This document shows, in pieces, positions 7,846 to 19,355 of a stretch of 64,000 bases of DNA. This DNA comes from Nannocystis pusilla. Its GTDB lineage: Bacteria; Myxococcota_A; Polyangia; Nannocystales; Nannocystaceae. Under the pieces are notes generated by a model, which was not told where the DNA came from, did no database searches, and worked only from the letters and a program-made list of their open reading frames with translations. Location: the NCBI RefSeq assembly GCF_026626665.1, contig NZ_JAPNKE010000002.1:8161168-8225167 (forward strand), written 5' to 3'. Both the position numbers and the translations under genes were made by a program. Every line of letters starts with the position of its first letter. The stretch's first letter is position 1.

Positions 7846-10344
7846 ATGCACCGCACCTTGAACGTATTCGGCGACGCGCGCCTCGTCGTCGCGCTCGCCT
7901 CGCTCGGCCTGGCCGCCTGCGGCGACAGCGGCACCGCCACCGACAGCGCCGCGAACTCCACGACCACCGCCCCTGTCACTGCCACCGACGGCACCGCCGG
8001 CACCACCACGACGGACGTGCCCACCGGCACTGGTTCGACCGCGACCGAGGGCTCCGGCTCGATGAGCGAGACCGTGAGCCCGACGGAGCCGCCGACCGGC
8101 ACCGGCACCACCGAAACCGGCACCACCGACACCAGCGGCCCGGTCAGCGCCACCGACATCACCACCACCGGGACCACCGGCCCGAGCTGTCAGGGCGCGG
8201 AGTGCTGCGAGATGGGCCAGATCTTCTGCGGCGAGGTGTGCTGCAGCGTCGGCGAGGTCTGCAACTTCACCAAGTGTGAGCTGCCCGGCGCCGATTGCAA
8301 GGAGAAGGCCGACTGCGCCGAGACCGAGTATTGTGATTACGCCCTCGGCGAGCCCGACGTGAAGCCGCCCGACCCGATGTGCATGGGCGGCGTCGCCGAG
8401 CCGACCGGCAAGTGTCTTACCAAGCCCCCGCTGTGCGGGCCCAACGATCCGCCGCAAGATCCGAACGACCCCGAGTGTCTTCAGAGCTGCGAATATACCA
8501 CCGGCGGCGAGTTCAACCCGACCCTCAAGTTCGCCTGGGGCGGCGTCGTCGACCCGCCGTACAGCAGCGACATCATGATGACCCCGATCGTCGTCCAGCT
8601 CGACGACGACGACTGCGACGGCAAGATCAGCGAGCGCGACATCCCCGAGATCGTCTTCTCCACCTTCACCAGCGGGGCGTACGGCACGAACGGCTCCCTG
8701 CACGCGATCTCGATCGAGGACGGCGTCGTCGTCGACAAGTGGAACGTCCTCGCCGGCACCGTCAACCCGACCAAGCAGCTCGCCGGCGGCGACTTCGACG
8801 GCCAGCCCGGCACCGAGGTCGTCGCGTGCGGCAAGAACGGCGAGGTGTTCGCGGTCAAGGGCGAGGACGGCTCGCTGCTGTGGACCGCCAACCAGACCTG
8901 CTTCATGCCGGCGATCGCCGACCTCGAGGGTGACGGCAACGCCGAGGTCATCGTCGAGGGCGCGATCCTCGACGGCGCCACCGGAGCCGTCAAGGCCACC
9001 TTCGACCCCCCGCTCAACACATCCTTCGTCGTCAGCGACCTCGACGACGACGGCGTCCTCGACATCATCACATCGAGCCGCGGCTATCACAGCGACGGCA
9101 GCGTCTTCGTCGACACCATGCTCGCCGCGCAGAGCCAGTTCTACGCCACCCAGGACTGGAAGAGCCCGTGGCCGGCGATCGCCGACTTCGACCTCGACGG
9201 CGTGCCCGAGGTCGTCGTCATCGACAACATCAACCACGCCCTCTCGATCTGGCGCCACGATCCCAACGCCCCGAACGGCTTCGTCGTCGTCCGCGGCCCC
9301 GTCGACATCAACGGCACCCTCGACCCCGCCTCGTGCGCGCCCGGCTCGTGGGGCCGCACCCACGGCGGCGGCCCGCCCACGGTCGCCGACTTCGACGGCG
9401 ACGGCGTCCCCGACGTCGGCACCGCCGGCGGCATCGGCTACGCCGTGTTCAGCGGCGCCGCGCTCGTCGATCCCGGCGTCGCCGGCCCGGACACCTTCCT
9501 GTGGGTCAAGAAGACCGTCGACTGCTCCTCGGCCTCGACCGGCAGCTCGGTGTTCGACTTCGACGGCGACGGCAAGGCCGAGGTCGTCTACTCCGACCAG
9601 AACCGCCTGCGGATCTACGAGGGCCCGACCGGCGACGTCCTGCTCGAGCGCTGCAACACCACCGCCACGCTGATCGAGTACCCGGTGATCGCCGACGTCG
9701 ACAATGACGGTCAGGCCGACATCGTCGTCGTCTCCAACGCCTACGGCAAGGCCGACCCGGCCATCACCTGCGTCGAGGACGGCGTCAACGGCCAGTCCGG
9801 CGTGCGCGTGTTCGGCACCGCCGGCGGCAAGTGGGTGCGCACGCGCCGGGTCTGGAATCAGCACTCTTATCATATCACCAACATCAACGAGGACGGCTCG
9901 CTCCCCGTCGGCGAGGAGCCCAACTGGACCGCCGCCGGCCTCAACAACTTCCGCCAGAACAAGCAGCCCGACAGCGAGCGCGGCGCCCCGGACGCGATCG
10001 TCGCCATCGCCCCGCTGTGCGAGGACGACGACTACTCCCTGGTCGCCACCGTCCGCAACGTCGGCGAGGCCGCCCTGCCCGCCGGCGTCGTCGTCGGCTT
10101 CTATACCGGCGAACCGAACACCGGCATGAAGATCGGCGAGCTCACCACCACCAAGGCCCTCTACCCGCTCGAGTCCGAGGCCCTCGCCCTCCCGTTCAAC
10201 GACGCCCCCGCCGACGTCAAGAACGGCGTCGTCGACATCTACGCGATCGTCGACGACACCATGGTCCCGCACCCCGAATGGCAGGAGTGCCGCGTCGACA
10301 ACAATACGGGCACCAGCACCGGCAAGTGCCTCATCGCCGGGTAG
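7846..10344 (+). CDS. FG-GAP/VCBS-type surface lipoprotein
   Basis: An 832-residue secreted lipoprotein. Order: signal and lipobox (LASLGLAACGDSG), a Thr/Ser tether to about residue 115, a Cys-rich knot (CQGAECCEMGQIFCGEVCCSVG), and a long region of FG-GAP-like Ca-binding blades. The blades carry repeated DxDxDGxxE/D motifs such as DLEGDGNAEVIVEG, DFDLDGVPEVVVID, DFDGDGVPDVGTAG and DVDNDGQADIVVVS. The C-terminal part (VATVRNVGEAALPAGVVVGFY) looks like a CARDB-type beta domain. It probably forms a beta-propeller exposed on the cell surface. The ATG at 7846 has a leaderless-type -10 element; upstream in-frame starts are rejected because the signal peptide begins here. Confidence 0.88.
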   Translation: MHRTLNVFGDARLVVALASLGLAACGDSGTATDSAANSTTTAPVTATDGTAGTTTTDVPTGTGSTATEGSGSMSETVSPTEPPTGTGTTETGTTDTSGPVSATDITTTGTTGPSCQGAECCEMGQIFCGEVCCSVGEVCNFTKCELPGADCKEKADCAETEYCDYALGEPDVKPPDPMCMGGVAEPTGKCLTKPPLCGPNDPPQDPNDPECLQSCEYTTGGEFNPTLKFAWGGVVDPPYSSDIMMTPIVVQLDDDDCDGKISERDIPEIVFSTFTSGAYGTNGSLHAISIEDGVVVDKWNVLAGTVNPTKQLAGGDFDGQPGTEVVACGKNGEVFAVKGEDGSLLWTANQTCFMPAIADLEGDGNAEVIVEGAILDGATGAVKATFDPPLNTSFVVSDLDDDGVLDIITSSRGYHSDGSVFVDTMLAAQSQFYATQDWKSPWPAIADFDLDGVPEVVVIDNINHALSIWRHDPNAPNGFVVVRGPVDINGTLDPASCAPGSWGRTHGGGPPTVADFDGDGVPDVGTAGGIGYAVFSGAALVDPGVAGPDTFLWVKKTVDCSSASTGSSVFDFDGDGKAEVVYSDQNRLRIYEGPTGDVLLERCNTTATLIEYPVIADVDNDGQADIVVVSNAYGKADPAITCVEDGVNGQSGVRVFGTAGGKWVRTRRVWNQHSYHITNINEDGSLPVGEEPNWTAAGLNNFRQNKQPDSERGAPDAIVAIAPLCEDDDYSLVATVRNVGEAALPAGVVVGFYTGEPNTGMKIGELTTTKALYPLESEALALPFNDAPADVKNGVVDIYAIVDDTMVPHPEWQECRVDNNTGTSTGKCLIAG

Positions 10345-10543
10345 TGACGCCACCGCGACGCGCCGCCGGGTTCCCCTGAGCCCCGCGCGGCGCCTGGGCC
10401 GGCGTCCAGGTCGCAGGAGAGTTCGCTGCCAGGCTCCTCCGCCAGGCCCTCGACGGGGGAGCCGAAAACTCGTCCGAAGGCCCGACAATTTCGTGAGACT
10501 GTCGCGCTGCTCGCCGCGTCCTGCCGTGCGAGGAGATGACGAC

Positions 10544-11274
10544 ATGGATTTTCGCGCGCTCATCGAGCACGGTGTCTCGATCTTGAAGCAGAAGTCGGCC
10601 AAGTGGCCCTCGACCTTGGAGCGTTCATTCGAGGTCGGCGACCCCCGGAGGGATGACGAGCTGCGTGTGGTGGAGAAGAACCTGGGCTTCCAGCTCGCGC
10701 CGTCGTTCGTGGAGCTGTTCCGTGCTGCCAATGGGTTCCGAGTTCAGCGCGGCAAAACGAGGGCGCACGTCCGGCCCTTGCGGGAGCTCTTCGCCGTCGA
10801 GCGAGAGCGCTTCTTCCTCCGTGCGGAGCTGAACGGACGAAATTTCTCGGTGGGATGCAGAGCGCGACGTTGTTCGACAGGCAGCGGACCATCGGGGGGA
10901 TCACGGATCTCGATCCCGAGGGAAGGGAGGTCGTCGCGCTCTACGCCGATGCCGCGCACCCCGATCCCATCGCCTTGCTCGTGACGGACTACGGCGCCGA
11001 CGCCACGAATCACCGGCCCGTTCGGGCGCGCGACCTGCTGTGGCTGCTCGCGCTCTCGCTCGATCTCAAAGAGGTCGTTCTTCAGAGTTGGTTCGAGGCC
11101 CTCGGCTTTGATGGCGATCACCCCATCGTCGAGCCGGGGATCTCCGAATGAGAGATCGTCTCGTTCATCGACGACTACGACCACTACAGCGTCGAAGCGC
11201 TGAAGCACTTGAAGGGCAAGGTCGGCCTGAAAGGATGCCCTCCGATACCACCCCCGGTCCGGCCGCGGGGTTGA
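10544..11274 (+). pseudogene. SUKH (SMI1/KNR4) domain gene, broken
   Basis: The start has a good ribosome site (AGGAG, 8 nt before ATG 10544). The first frame gives MDFRALIEHG and the SUKH signature VVEKNLGFQLAPSFVELFRAANGF. The reading frame then moves between about 10800 and 10855 to continue as RQRTIGGITDLDPEGREVVALY...LLWLLALSLDL. A TGA at 11149-11151 interrupts this, yet coding-like sequence (EIVSFIDDYDHYSVEALKHL) continues in frame to 11274. So one frameshift and one nonsense codon are needed to explain it. SUKH proteins are often immunity proteins of polymorphic toxins; no toxin gene is visible nearby. Confidence 0.6.
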
Positions 11275-11342
11275 AGACGATCGACGGCCGGTCGCCGCCG
11301 AGCTCGCGTGTCATGCACTCGTGCTGGCGCGGATGCTGGCGG

Positions 11343-11975
11343 TCAGCGTCGCTTCGGCTCGCGCAGGTGGGCGAGGAACATGTCGGCGATCGCCGTCGCC
11401 CACGCGTCGACCTCGGCCGGCGTACGATCTGCCTCCGAGACCTGCTTTCCGATCGCGCTCATGAGGGTGACGTAGAGCTCCACCGCGAAGGCGCGCCGTC
11501 GCGGCGTGATGTTCGGCGCGGCCTCGCTGATGAGCCCGGCGAGCAGCGGCAGGCCGCGCTCGCGTCTCTCGCGCGCCTGCGGTGAATCGCGGTACAGCGG
11601 CGCGGCGTCCCCGAGCGCGCGGCGGAGCGGCGCCTCGTCGCACTCCGTGCGGAAGAACGCGCGCATCGCAGCCCGCAGCCGCTCGGCGGCGTCGAGGCGC
11701 GTGTCGCTGAAGATGCCGTCGAGGAGCTGCCCCGTCGCCTCCCACTCGTCCGCTTGCAGGCGGAACAGGATCGCCTCCTTGTTGGGGAAGTACTGATAGA
11801 GCGAGCCGACGCTGACCCCGGCCCGCTCCGCCACCCGAACGGTAGTGAACCCGGCCGCGCCGTCGCGCTCGAGAACGCGAACCGCGGCCTGCAGGATGGC
11901 CTCGACGAGGCGAGTCGAACGCGCCTGCTGCGGGTTCTTTCGCGGGGATAGGACGGGCTTGGGTCGTCTCGGCAT
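11343..11975 (-). CDS. TetR-family repressor
   Basis: A 210-residue regulator. The N-terminal TetR helix-turn-helix is clear (GFTTVRVAERAGVSVGSLYQYFPNKEAILF, about residues 43-72), and a ligand-binding helical domain follows. It is divergent from the O-methyltransferase gene. A near-palindrome at 12003-12016 in the 85-base gap is the likely operator for both genes. The ligand is unknown. Confidence 0.88.
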   Translation of the reverse strand: MPRRPKPVLSPRKNPQQARSTRLVEAILQAAVRVLERDGAAGFTTVRVAERAGVSVGSLYQYFPNKEAILFRLQADEWEATGQLLDGIFSDTRLDAAERLRAAMRAFFRTECDEAPLRRALGDAAPLYRDSPQARERRERGLPLLAGLISEAAPNITPRRRAFAVELYVTLMSAIGKQVSEADRTPAEVDAWATAIADMFLAHLREPKRR

Positions 11976-12002
11976 GGCGGCGCTCGAACGCGATCGTGAA
12001 GG

Positions 12003-12016
12003 CGAATAATCATTCG
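12003..12016. promoter_or_regulatory. Candidate TetR operator
   Basis: CGAATAATCATTCG has matching outer arms CGAAT/ATTCG and the symmetric form GAATnATnATTC. It lies in an unusually AT-rich patch between the divergent TetR and O-methyltransferase genes. Confidence 0.5.
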
Positions 12017-12060
12017 TATTTTAACGAGGGACGCGACGAAGCGCCACTCCAAGAGGATCC

Positions 12061-12729
12061 ATGTCGAACACACTCACCACTCCACCCGTCGCCCCGCTCC
12101 TCGAGCGGCTGTTCGCGGACGCCGCCCGGTCTCGCCGTCAGCTCGGCGAGCTGCTCGGCGACCTCTCGCCCGCCGAGCGCGCCGCCCGGATGTCCGATCC
12201 CGCCGCGGATTATCGGGCCTTCTACAGCAAGGCCAAGGACATCCACATGCCGGTCTCGTCGGACACCGGGACGCTGCTCTACATGCTGGCGCGAGCCAAC
12301 CGCGCGCGCGCCATCGTCGAGTTCGGCACCTCGTTCGGCATCTCGACGCTGCACCTGGCGGCGGCGCTGCGCGACAACGGCGGCGGCCGGTTGATCGGCA
12401 GCGACTTCGAGCCGAACAAGCTCGCGCACGCCCGCGCCAACCTCGAGGCGGCCGGGCTCGCGGACCTCGTCGAGATCCGCGAAGGCGACGCGCTCGAGAC
12501 GCTGGCGCGCGACCTGCCCGCGACCATCGACCTGGTGCTGCTCGACGGCCACAAGCCGCTCTACGCCCGGATCCTGGCCCTCGTCGCGCCGCACCTGCGC
12601 ACCGGCTCGTGCATCGTCGCCGACAACGCCGACGCCTGCCCTGACTACAAGGTCCTGGTGCGCGCCCCCGGCTCCGGCTACCTGTCGATCCCGATCGCCG
12701 ACGACGTCGAGCTGACGATGAAGCTGTGA
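12061..12729 (+). CDS. SAM-dependent O-methyltransferase
   Basis: A 222-residue class I methyltransferase of the catechol/caffeoyl-CoA O-methyltransferase type. SAM-binding motif I is VEFGTSFGISTLHLA, the acidic loop is GSDFEPNKLAHARANL, and the metal/substrate aspartate region is IDLVLLDGHKPLY followed by VADNADACPDY. It probably methylates a small phenolic substrate. The ATG has an AAGAGGA ribosome site. The gene is likely repressed by the divergent TetR protein through the site at 12003-12016. Confidence 0.85.
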   Translation: MSNTLTTPPVAPLLERLFADAARSRRQLGELLGDLSPAERAARMSDPAADYRAFYSKAKDIHMPVSSDTGTLLYMLARANRARAIVEFGTSFGISTLHLAAALRDNGGGRLIGSDFEPNKLAHARANLEAAGLADLVEIREGDALETLARDLPATIDLVLLDGHKPLYARILALVAPHLRTGSCIVADNADACPDYKVLVRAPGSGYLSIPIADDVELTMKL

Positions 12730-12833
12730 CCCCGCGAGGCGCGGCCGTCCGGCCCATCGATTCGCTCGCCGTCCCGATCGGCGACTCGACCCTCGACATG
12801 CGCCGCGGCCCGGCCATGAAGGCGCCGGACTGA
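12726..12833 (+). CDS. Possible 35-residue ORF overlapping a stop codon
   Basis: A GTG overlaps the TGA of the methyltransferase (GTGA) and opens a 35-codon frame ending at 12833, with the piece PIDSLAVPIGDSTLDM. No family was recognised. It could be a translationally coupled peptide or chance. Confidence 0.2.
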   Translation: MTPRGAAVRPIDSLAVPIGDSTLDMRRGPAMKAPD

Positions 12834-12874
12834 CGCCCGCGCGGGCACCTGATCGCACCTGATTCTGGCCAGCT

Positions 12875-14164
12875 TCACGAATCACCGCGCGAGTCGCAGC
12901 GGCAGATCCTCGACGCGATAGCTCGAAGAGAACAGCGGACGCCGGCGCGAGCGCAACAGCATCGGGCGGGCCAGCCCTGCTCGTCGCGCAGCGGCACCTC
13001 GAGCCGGTAGCTCACGGTGGCGGTGCTGTTCGGAGCGAGGTCCCGGACCTCGTGATCGGCGACCGTGGCTCGCTCGGGGAGCAGCGCGAGCTCGCGGCCG
13101 CCGGCGAGCACCAGGCTCAGATTCACCGGGATCGCCACCAGCCCATCGGAGCGGCTGGTGATGTCGACGGTGAGCCGACAAGCGGTCTCGCCGTGCGGCT
13201 CGGCCGCGCAACGATAATCCGTGGCGGCGAGCTGCAGCTCGCCGAAGCCCCCGGAACGCGAGCGCCGGGCCCAGCGCGCCACTTCGGGCGCCGCCGCGCG
13301 CTCGAAGCACAGCTGAGCCGCGAGCAGGCGATTCGTCCGCTCGCGCACCTCGGGCGCGTCCCAGCCGCGCAGCGACGCCGCCCGCTCCAGCGCCGCGCGC
13401 ATGGCCGTCATGCCGCTGCCCGCGAGGCCGAAGTCCCAGTCGCGGGGCTCGAGCTGCGGGGCCCACCGCTGCAGGCCCGCGTCGAGCTGCATCAACGCAT
13501 CGACGTAGGTCGACTGCACCGCGAACGCGTCGAGGTGTTCGCAGCGGACGTCGACCGTCCCGCGCCACATCGCTCCGCTGGTCCCGGTGAGCGCGGCCCC
13601 CGACCGGTAGGGCAGGGTGAAGGCGATCAGTGGGTCGTCGGTAAACGAGCTGCCGCCCCAGTGCACGTCGCGGTCGACCACTGCCATGCGCAGCGCATCC
13701 CCCGGCGCGAACTCGGTGACGCCGTCGAGCACGAACATCTGCGGCACCCCGTCAGGCCCGTGCACCCGCTGCGGCGGCGTCTTGCCGGGCACCTCGTATA
13801 CCGTCGTGAGCTCGACCTCGGTCAGCGGATCGGCGGCGAACAGGCCGCGCCGGCGCGTGCGGTCGTAGGTCAGCCGGCACAGCAGCGGAGTGCTCGCGTC
13901 GCCGCCGGCGGGCCACAGCTCCCAGTAGCGGAACGACGGATCGAGCGGATACACGCGCGACTGACCCACCACCCACGGTGGCGCGGCCGCATGGTTACGC
14001 GCGGCCCGCCCGCGCAACTCGCCCGCATCGGGTGGGCCGGCATACCCCAGCGCAACCGACGGCTCGACCTCGGCCGCGCGATCACAGGTCCGATGAGCGG
14101 CCTCGAAACGCGCCGCAGCGCAGCCGGAGGCGAGCGTCACGAGCAAGCAAACCGCGACGAACAA
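12875..14164 (-). CDS. Large lipoprotein of unknown function, ends uncertain
   Basis: About 429 residues in this frame. The signal and lipobox are LLVTLASGCAAARF, followed by a mostly beta extracytoplasmic protein; the last third (LTVDITSRSDGLVAIPVNLSL, VSYRLEVPL) looks like an immunoglobulin-like fold. The start used is a TTG, as the only in-frame choice. Just upstream, another frame reads MRLSFKAALG, which would make a better signal n-region if one base were restored near 14170. At the 3' end a second frame (SSSYRVEDLPLRLAR, stop at 12882) looks more natural than the Cys-rich tail, suggesting another indel near 12970. No domain was recognised. Confidence 0.5.
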   Translation of the reverse strand: MFVAVCLLVTLASGCAAARFEAAHRTCDRAAEVEPSVALGYAGPPDAGELRGRAARNHAAAPPWVVGQSRVYPLDPSFRYWELWPAGGDASTPLLCRLTYDRTRRRGLFAADPLTEVELTTVYEVPGKTPPQRVHGPDGVPQMFVLDGVTEFAPGDALRMAVVDRDVHWGGSSFTDDPLIAFTLPYRSGAALTGTSGAMWRGTVDVRCEHLDAFAVQSTYVDALMQLDAGLQRWAPQLEPRDWDFGLAGSGMTAMRAALERAASLRGWDAPEVRERTNRLLAAQLCFERAAAPEVARWARRSRSGGFGELQLAATDYRCAAEPHGETACRLTVDITSRSDGLVAIPVNLSLVLAGGRELALLPERATVADHEVRDLAPNSTATVSYRLEVPLRDEQGWPARCCCARAGVRCSLRAIASRICRCDSRGDS

Positions 14165-14265
14165 CCGTGCCCCAGGGCAGCTTTAAAACTCAGACGCATG
14201 CACGGGTGCTCGCGGAGATCATACAAAGATTCGCTCATCGGTGAACTCCCGCGGTTGCTCTCCGC

Positions 14266-14418
14266 TCACGGCGACACCAGCTGCGCGCGCATGAACTGCC
14301 CCGAGACCGACAGCGGCGTCGCCGGTGCACGCGGCTCGGGCTCGCCGAGCTCCTCGATGCCGCACGCGAGCACGCTCGCCACCCCGAGGAGCCCTGCGCG
14401 CAGCCGACGACGAGACAT
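14266..14418 (-). CDS. 50-residue small lipoprotein
   Basis: The ATG opens MSRRRLRAGLLGVASVLACG, a complete short signal peptide with lipobox, followed by about 30 residues (EELGEPEP, LSVSGQFMRAQLVSP). TACGCT ends 5 nt before the ATG, with TTCGTG 17 bases further upstream, forming a leaderless-type promoter. It lies upstream of and in the same direction as the large lipoprotein gene, so the two may form one operon. Function is unknown. Confidence 0.6.
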   Translation of the reverse strand: MSRRRLRAGLLGVASVLACGIEELGEPEPRAPATPLSVSGQFMRAQLVSP

Positions 14419-14423
14419 GGCGC

Positions 14424-14429
14424 AGCGTA
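14424..14429 (-). promoter_or_regulatory. -10 hexamer TACGCT for the small lipoprotein
   Basis: On the minus strand TACGCT ends 5 nt before the ATG at 14418, and TTCGTG lies 17 bases upstream as a -35. Confidence 0.55.
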
Positions 14430-14522
14430 ACAAAGTGCGAGTGCTTCACGAACGAGGGCCCGGGCGAGCTCCACGTTCGTGTCGCGGCAGCGAGTGGAGC
14501 ACGCCGGCGCTAGACAACGCCG

Positions 14523-14990
14523 ATGCGACGTGGCAATTTCGCGCAGGTGACCAGCAGACCCGCCGCAGCGCCGAATCTGCAGGAGCTCGCGAAGCTGCGC
14601 CGCGTCCGCGACCGCATGGACCGCGAGTACGCCAGGCCGCTGGACGTCGAGGCGCTGGCCCGCGGCGTCGACATGTCGGCCGGGCACCTCAGCCGTCAGT
14701 TCAAGCTCGCCTACGGCGAGTCGCCCTACTCCTACTTGATGACACGGCGCATCGAGCGCGCGATGGCCCTGCTGCGTCGCGGCGACCTCAGCGTCACCGA
14801 GGTCTGCTTCGAGGTCGGCTGCTCCTCGCTGGGCACCTTCAGCACGCGCTTCACCGAGCTCGTCGGCGTCCCGCCCAGCGTCTACCGCCGCGACGCGGCG
14901 CAGGCCACGGAGGGCATGCCGTCCTGCCTGGCGAAGCAAGTCACGCGTCCGGTCAGGAATCGAGAAGCACCGACCGCGAGCCGCACGTAG
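14523..14990 (+). CDS. AraC-family regulator, DNA-binding part only
   Basis: A 155-residue protein consisting almost only of the AraC/XylS double helix-turn-helix: LDVEALARGVDMSAGHLSRQF and LSVTEVCFEVGCSSLGTFSTRF, closing with the family PPSVYRR element. There is no cupin sensor domain, so it may sense nothing itself or be regulated by abundance. TAGACA ends 6 nt before the ATG. It precedes the VOC and UvrA-like genes in the same direction, suggesting that it controls them. An alternative GTG start lies at 14547. Confidence 0.8.
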   Translation: MRRGNFAQVTSRPAAAPNLQELAKLRRVRDRMDREYARPLDVEALARGVDMSAGHLSRQFKLAYGESPYSYLMTRRIERAMALLRRGDLSVTEVCFEVGCSSLGTFSTRFTELVGVPPSVYRRDAAQATEGMPSCLAKQVTRPVRNREAPTASRT

Positions 14991-14993
14991 CAT
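14988..14993 (+). promoter_or_regulatory. -10 hexamer TAGCAT for the VOC gene
   Basis: TAGCAT overlaps the TAG stop of the AraC gene and ends 7 nt before the VOC start codon, so the VOC gene may have its own leaderless transcript. Confidence 0.5.
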
Positions 14994-15000
14994 CACGGCC

Positions 15001-15435
<435 letters not shown>

Positions 15436-15553
15436 CCGCGCCGGACGCCGCTCCGTAGACCGCGGACCGTCGCCGAGGACGGACCGCTCGAGAGCCGACA
15501 GATCGAGCCAGGGGCGGAGCCACGTCGGCCCCGCCCAACCGATGGAGATGACG

Positions 15554-17944
<2,391 letters not shown>

Positions 17945-17998
17945 CCGCTGCCCGCGAGCATCATCCATCCGGCGGCCCGCTGGGCGCCACGTGCAGGC

Positions 17999-18802
17999 TC
18001 ACCGGCAGTCCCAGGCGGGCCGCGCATCCGCCCGTCCCGCCGGTCGGTCTTCGCAACCGCAGCCGTCGCGCTGCACGAACTCCACGCGTCGGTTGTTGGC
18101 TCGCCCGTCCTCTGTGGTGTTGCGATCGATCGGCTTCTCGTGGCCCCAGCCGAGCGGTGTCAGCCGTGCTCGATCGATCCCCCGCCCGACCAGCGCCTCG
18201 ACGACCGCCTCCGCCGTCCGCCCGGTCGCGCGCACCGCCGCCGACGCGTCGCGCTGCGCGTCGACGTGAGCCTCGACGTAGAGCTCGATGTCCGGCGCGG
18301 CCCGCAGGGTCTCGGCGACTGCGTCGAGGATCGCGTCGCTGCCGGGCAGCGGTCGTCCGCGGCGATCGAGTCGCAGGCGCTCGGCCAGCTTCACCTGACA
18401 TGAATCGATGCACATCACGTCGGGGCAGCCGTCGTGGTCCCATTCGCCGTCGAGATCTTCGGGCAGGTTCCGGCAATCGGTCTCGTTGCCGTTCTTGATC
18501 CGCCGATCGCAATTGGTCCACCGGCCGTCGATCCACTCGTACGCGTCCGGCACGCCGTCGCGGTCGTTGTCGCGATCGACGCATCCGTCTTCGTCCTCGA
18601 ATGCATCGACATCTTCGGGCTCGTCGGGGCATCCGTCGCGCGCGTCGGGCACGCGGTCGGCGTCGCGGTCGGCGTCGCGGTCGTCCGTGGTGTCGGGAGC
18701 CCGCACGAGCGGCGACGCGGGCCTCGCGGTCGTCCCCGAGGCAGGCGCCTGCGGCGACGACTTGCAGGCCAGCAGCGCGGCTGCGAGGGCGAGGCGACGC
18801 AC
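17999..18802 (-). CDS. OmpA-family lipoprotein with TSP3-like repeats
   Basis: A 267-residue lipoprotein. The signal RRLALAAALLACKSS is followed by Asp-rich thrombospondin type 3-like Ca-binding repeats (DADRVPDARDGCPDEPED, DRDGVPDAYE). A C-terminal OmpA/MotB peptidoglycan-binding domain (LYVEAHVDAQ ... LTPLGWGHEKPIDRN ... NRRVEFVQ) follows. It probably tethers the outer membrane to peptidoglycan. The GTG at 18802 is chosen because TATCCT ends 5 nt upstream on this strand and it begins the signal peptide; the longer ATG start would bury the signal. Confidence 0.85.
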   Translation of the reverse strand: MRRLALAAALLACKSSPQAPASGTTARPASPLVRAPDTTDDRDADRDADRVPDARDGCPDEPEDVDAFEDEDGCVDRDNDRDGVPDAYEWIDGRWTNCDRRIKNGNETDCRNLPEDLDGEWDHDGCPDVMCIDSCQVKLAERLRLDRRGRPLPGSDAILDAVAETLRAAPDIELYVEAHVDAQRDASAAVRATGRTAEAVVEALVGRGIDRARLTPLGWGHEKPIDRNTTEDGRANNRRVEFVQRDGCGCEDRPAGRADARPAWDCR

Positions 18803-18807
18803 AGCCC

Positions 18808-18813
18808 AGGATA
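18808..18813 (-). promoter_or_regulatory. -10 hexamer TATCCT for the OmpA-like gene
   Basis: TATCCT on the minus strand ends 5 nt before the GTG at 18802, another leaderless-type start. Confidence 0.55.
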
Positions 18814-18860
18814 ACAAGTCCCCGCCAACATCGCCCAAGTCGCCCGCCCGCGCCGTCGGC

Positions 18861-18866
18861 TACCAT
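18861..18866 (+). promoter_or_regulatory. -10 hexamer TACCAT for the AraC gene
   Basis: TACCAT ends 6 nt before the ATG at 18873 and lies back-to-back with the OmpA-like gene's promoter, about 50 bases away. Confidence 0.5.
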
Positions 18867-18872
18867 GACTCC

Positions 18873-19355
18873 ATGGGACATGGCTCAGCCCAGGCTCTCG
18901 GACGGACCGCGCGCGGGCGCTCGCAGGAGGCCGGCCCGCGCATCGAGCACTGGCGTCTCGAGGGCCTCGACGGCCTCCGGATGTACCGCGTCGAGGACGT
19001 CGCGACCCCGCTGTCCGTCTACTCCGACCAATACGGCGTCATGGTGATCTTGCAGGGCGCCTTCGACGGCTGGTATCGCGGCGACGAGCACACCCTCGCC
19101 GCCGGCGGCCTCAAGCTCAAGGAGCCCGGCGAGGTCTACCGCGACGTGCGGATCCACGCTCCCGTCACGCTGCAGGGCGCGGGGTTCGCCGCGGACCTGG
19201 TGGACGAGGTCGCGCGCACCCTCGGCGTCCCGCGCCCGGTGCACTTCGTGCCGCTCGAGCCAGGCCGCGCCCCGCGGGCCACCGCGCTCGCCACCGCCAT
19301 GCACGAGGCGCTCGCCGAACGCGGCCCGGTCACGCCCGAGCGCAGGCGCTGGTGA
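18873..19355 (+). CDS. AraC-type regulator, sensor half of a split gene
   Basis: A 160-residue protein matching the N-terminal ligand-binding domain of AraC-type regulators (WRLEGLDGLRMYRVEDV, VYSDQYGVMVILQGAF). It ends in TPERRRW just where the helix-turn-helix half begins in another frame. The two frames overlap by the 4 bases GTGA at 19352-19355. Either a one-base indel has split a normal gene of about 300 codons, or the halves are made separately by coupled translation. A leaderless-type -10 element precedes the ATG. Confidence 0.65.
   Translation: MGHGSAQALGRTARGRSQEAGPRIEHWRLEGLDGLRMYRVEDVATPLSVYSDQYGVMVILQGAFDGWYRGDEHTLAAGGLKLKEPGEVYRDVRIHAPVTLQGAGFAADLVDEVARTLGVPRPVHFVPLEPGRAPRATALATAMHEALAERGPVTPERRRW

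Noticed and set aside
7513..10731. A very long open frame (1072 codons) on the minus strand
   Set aside because: It is the antisense of the FG-GAP lipoprotein. Its sequence is a monotonous Gly/Val/Asp/Ala string caused by GC-rich third positions, with no domains.
11275..11342. A tRNA or other stable RNA gene in the gaps
   Set aside because: None of the gaps shows a cloverleaf, a CCA end or anticodon-arm pairing that I could support.
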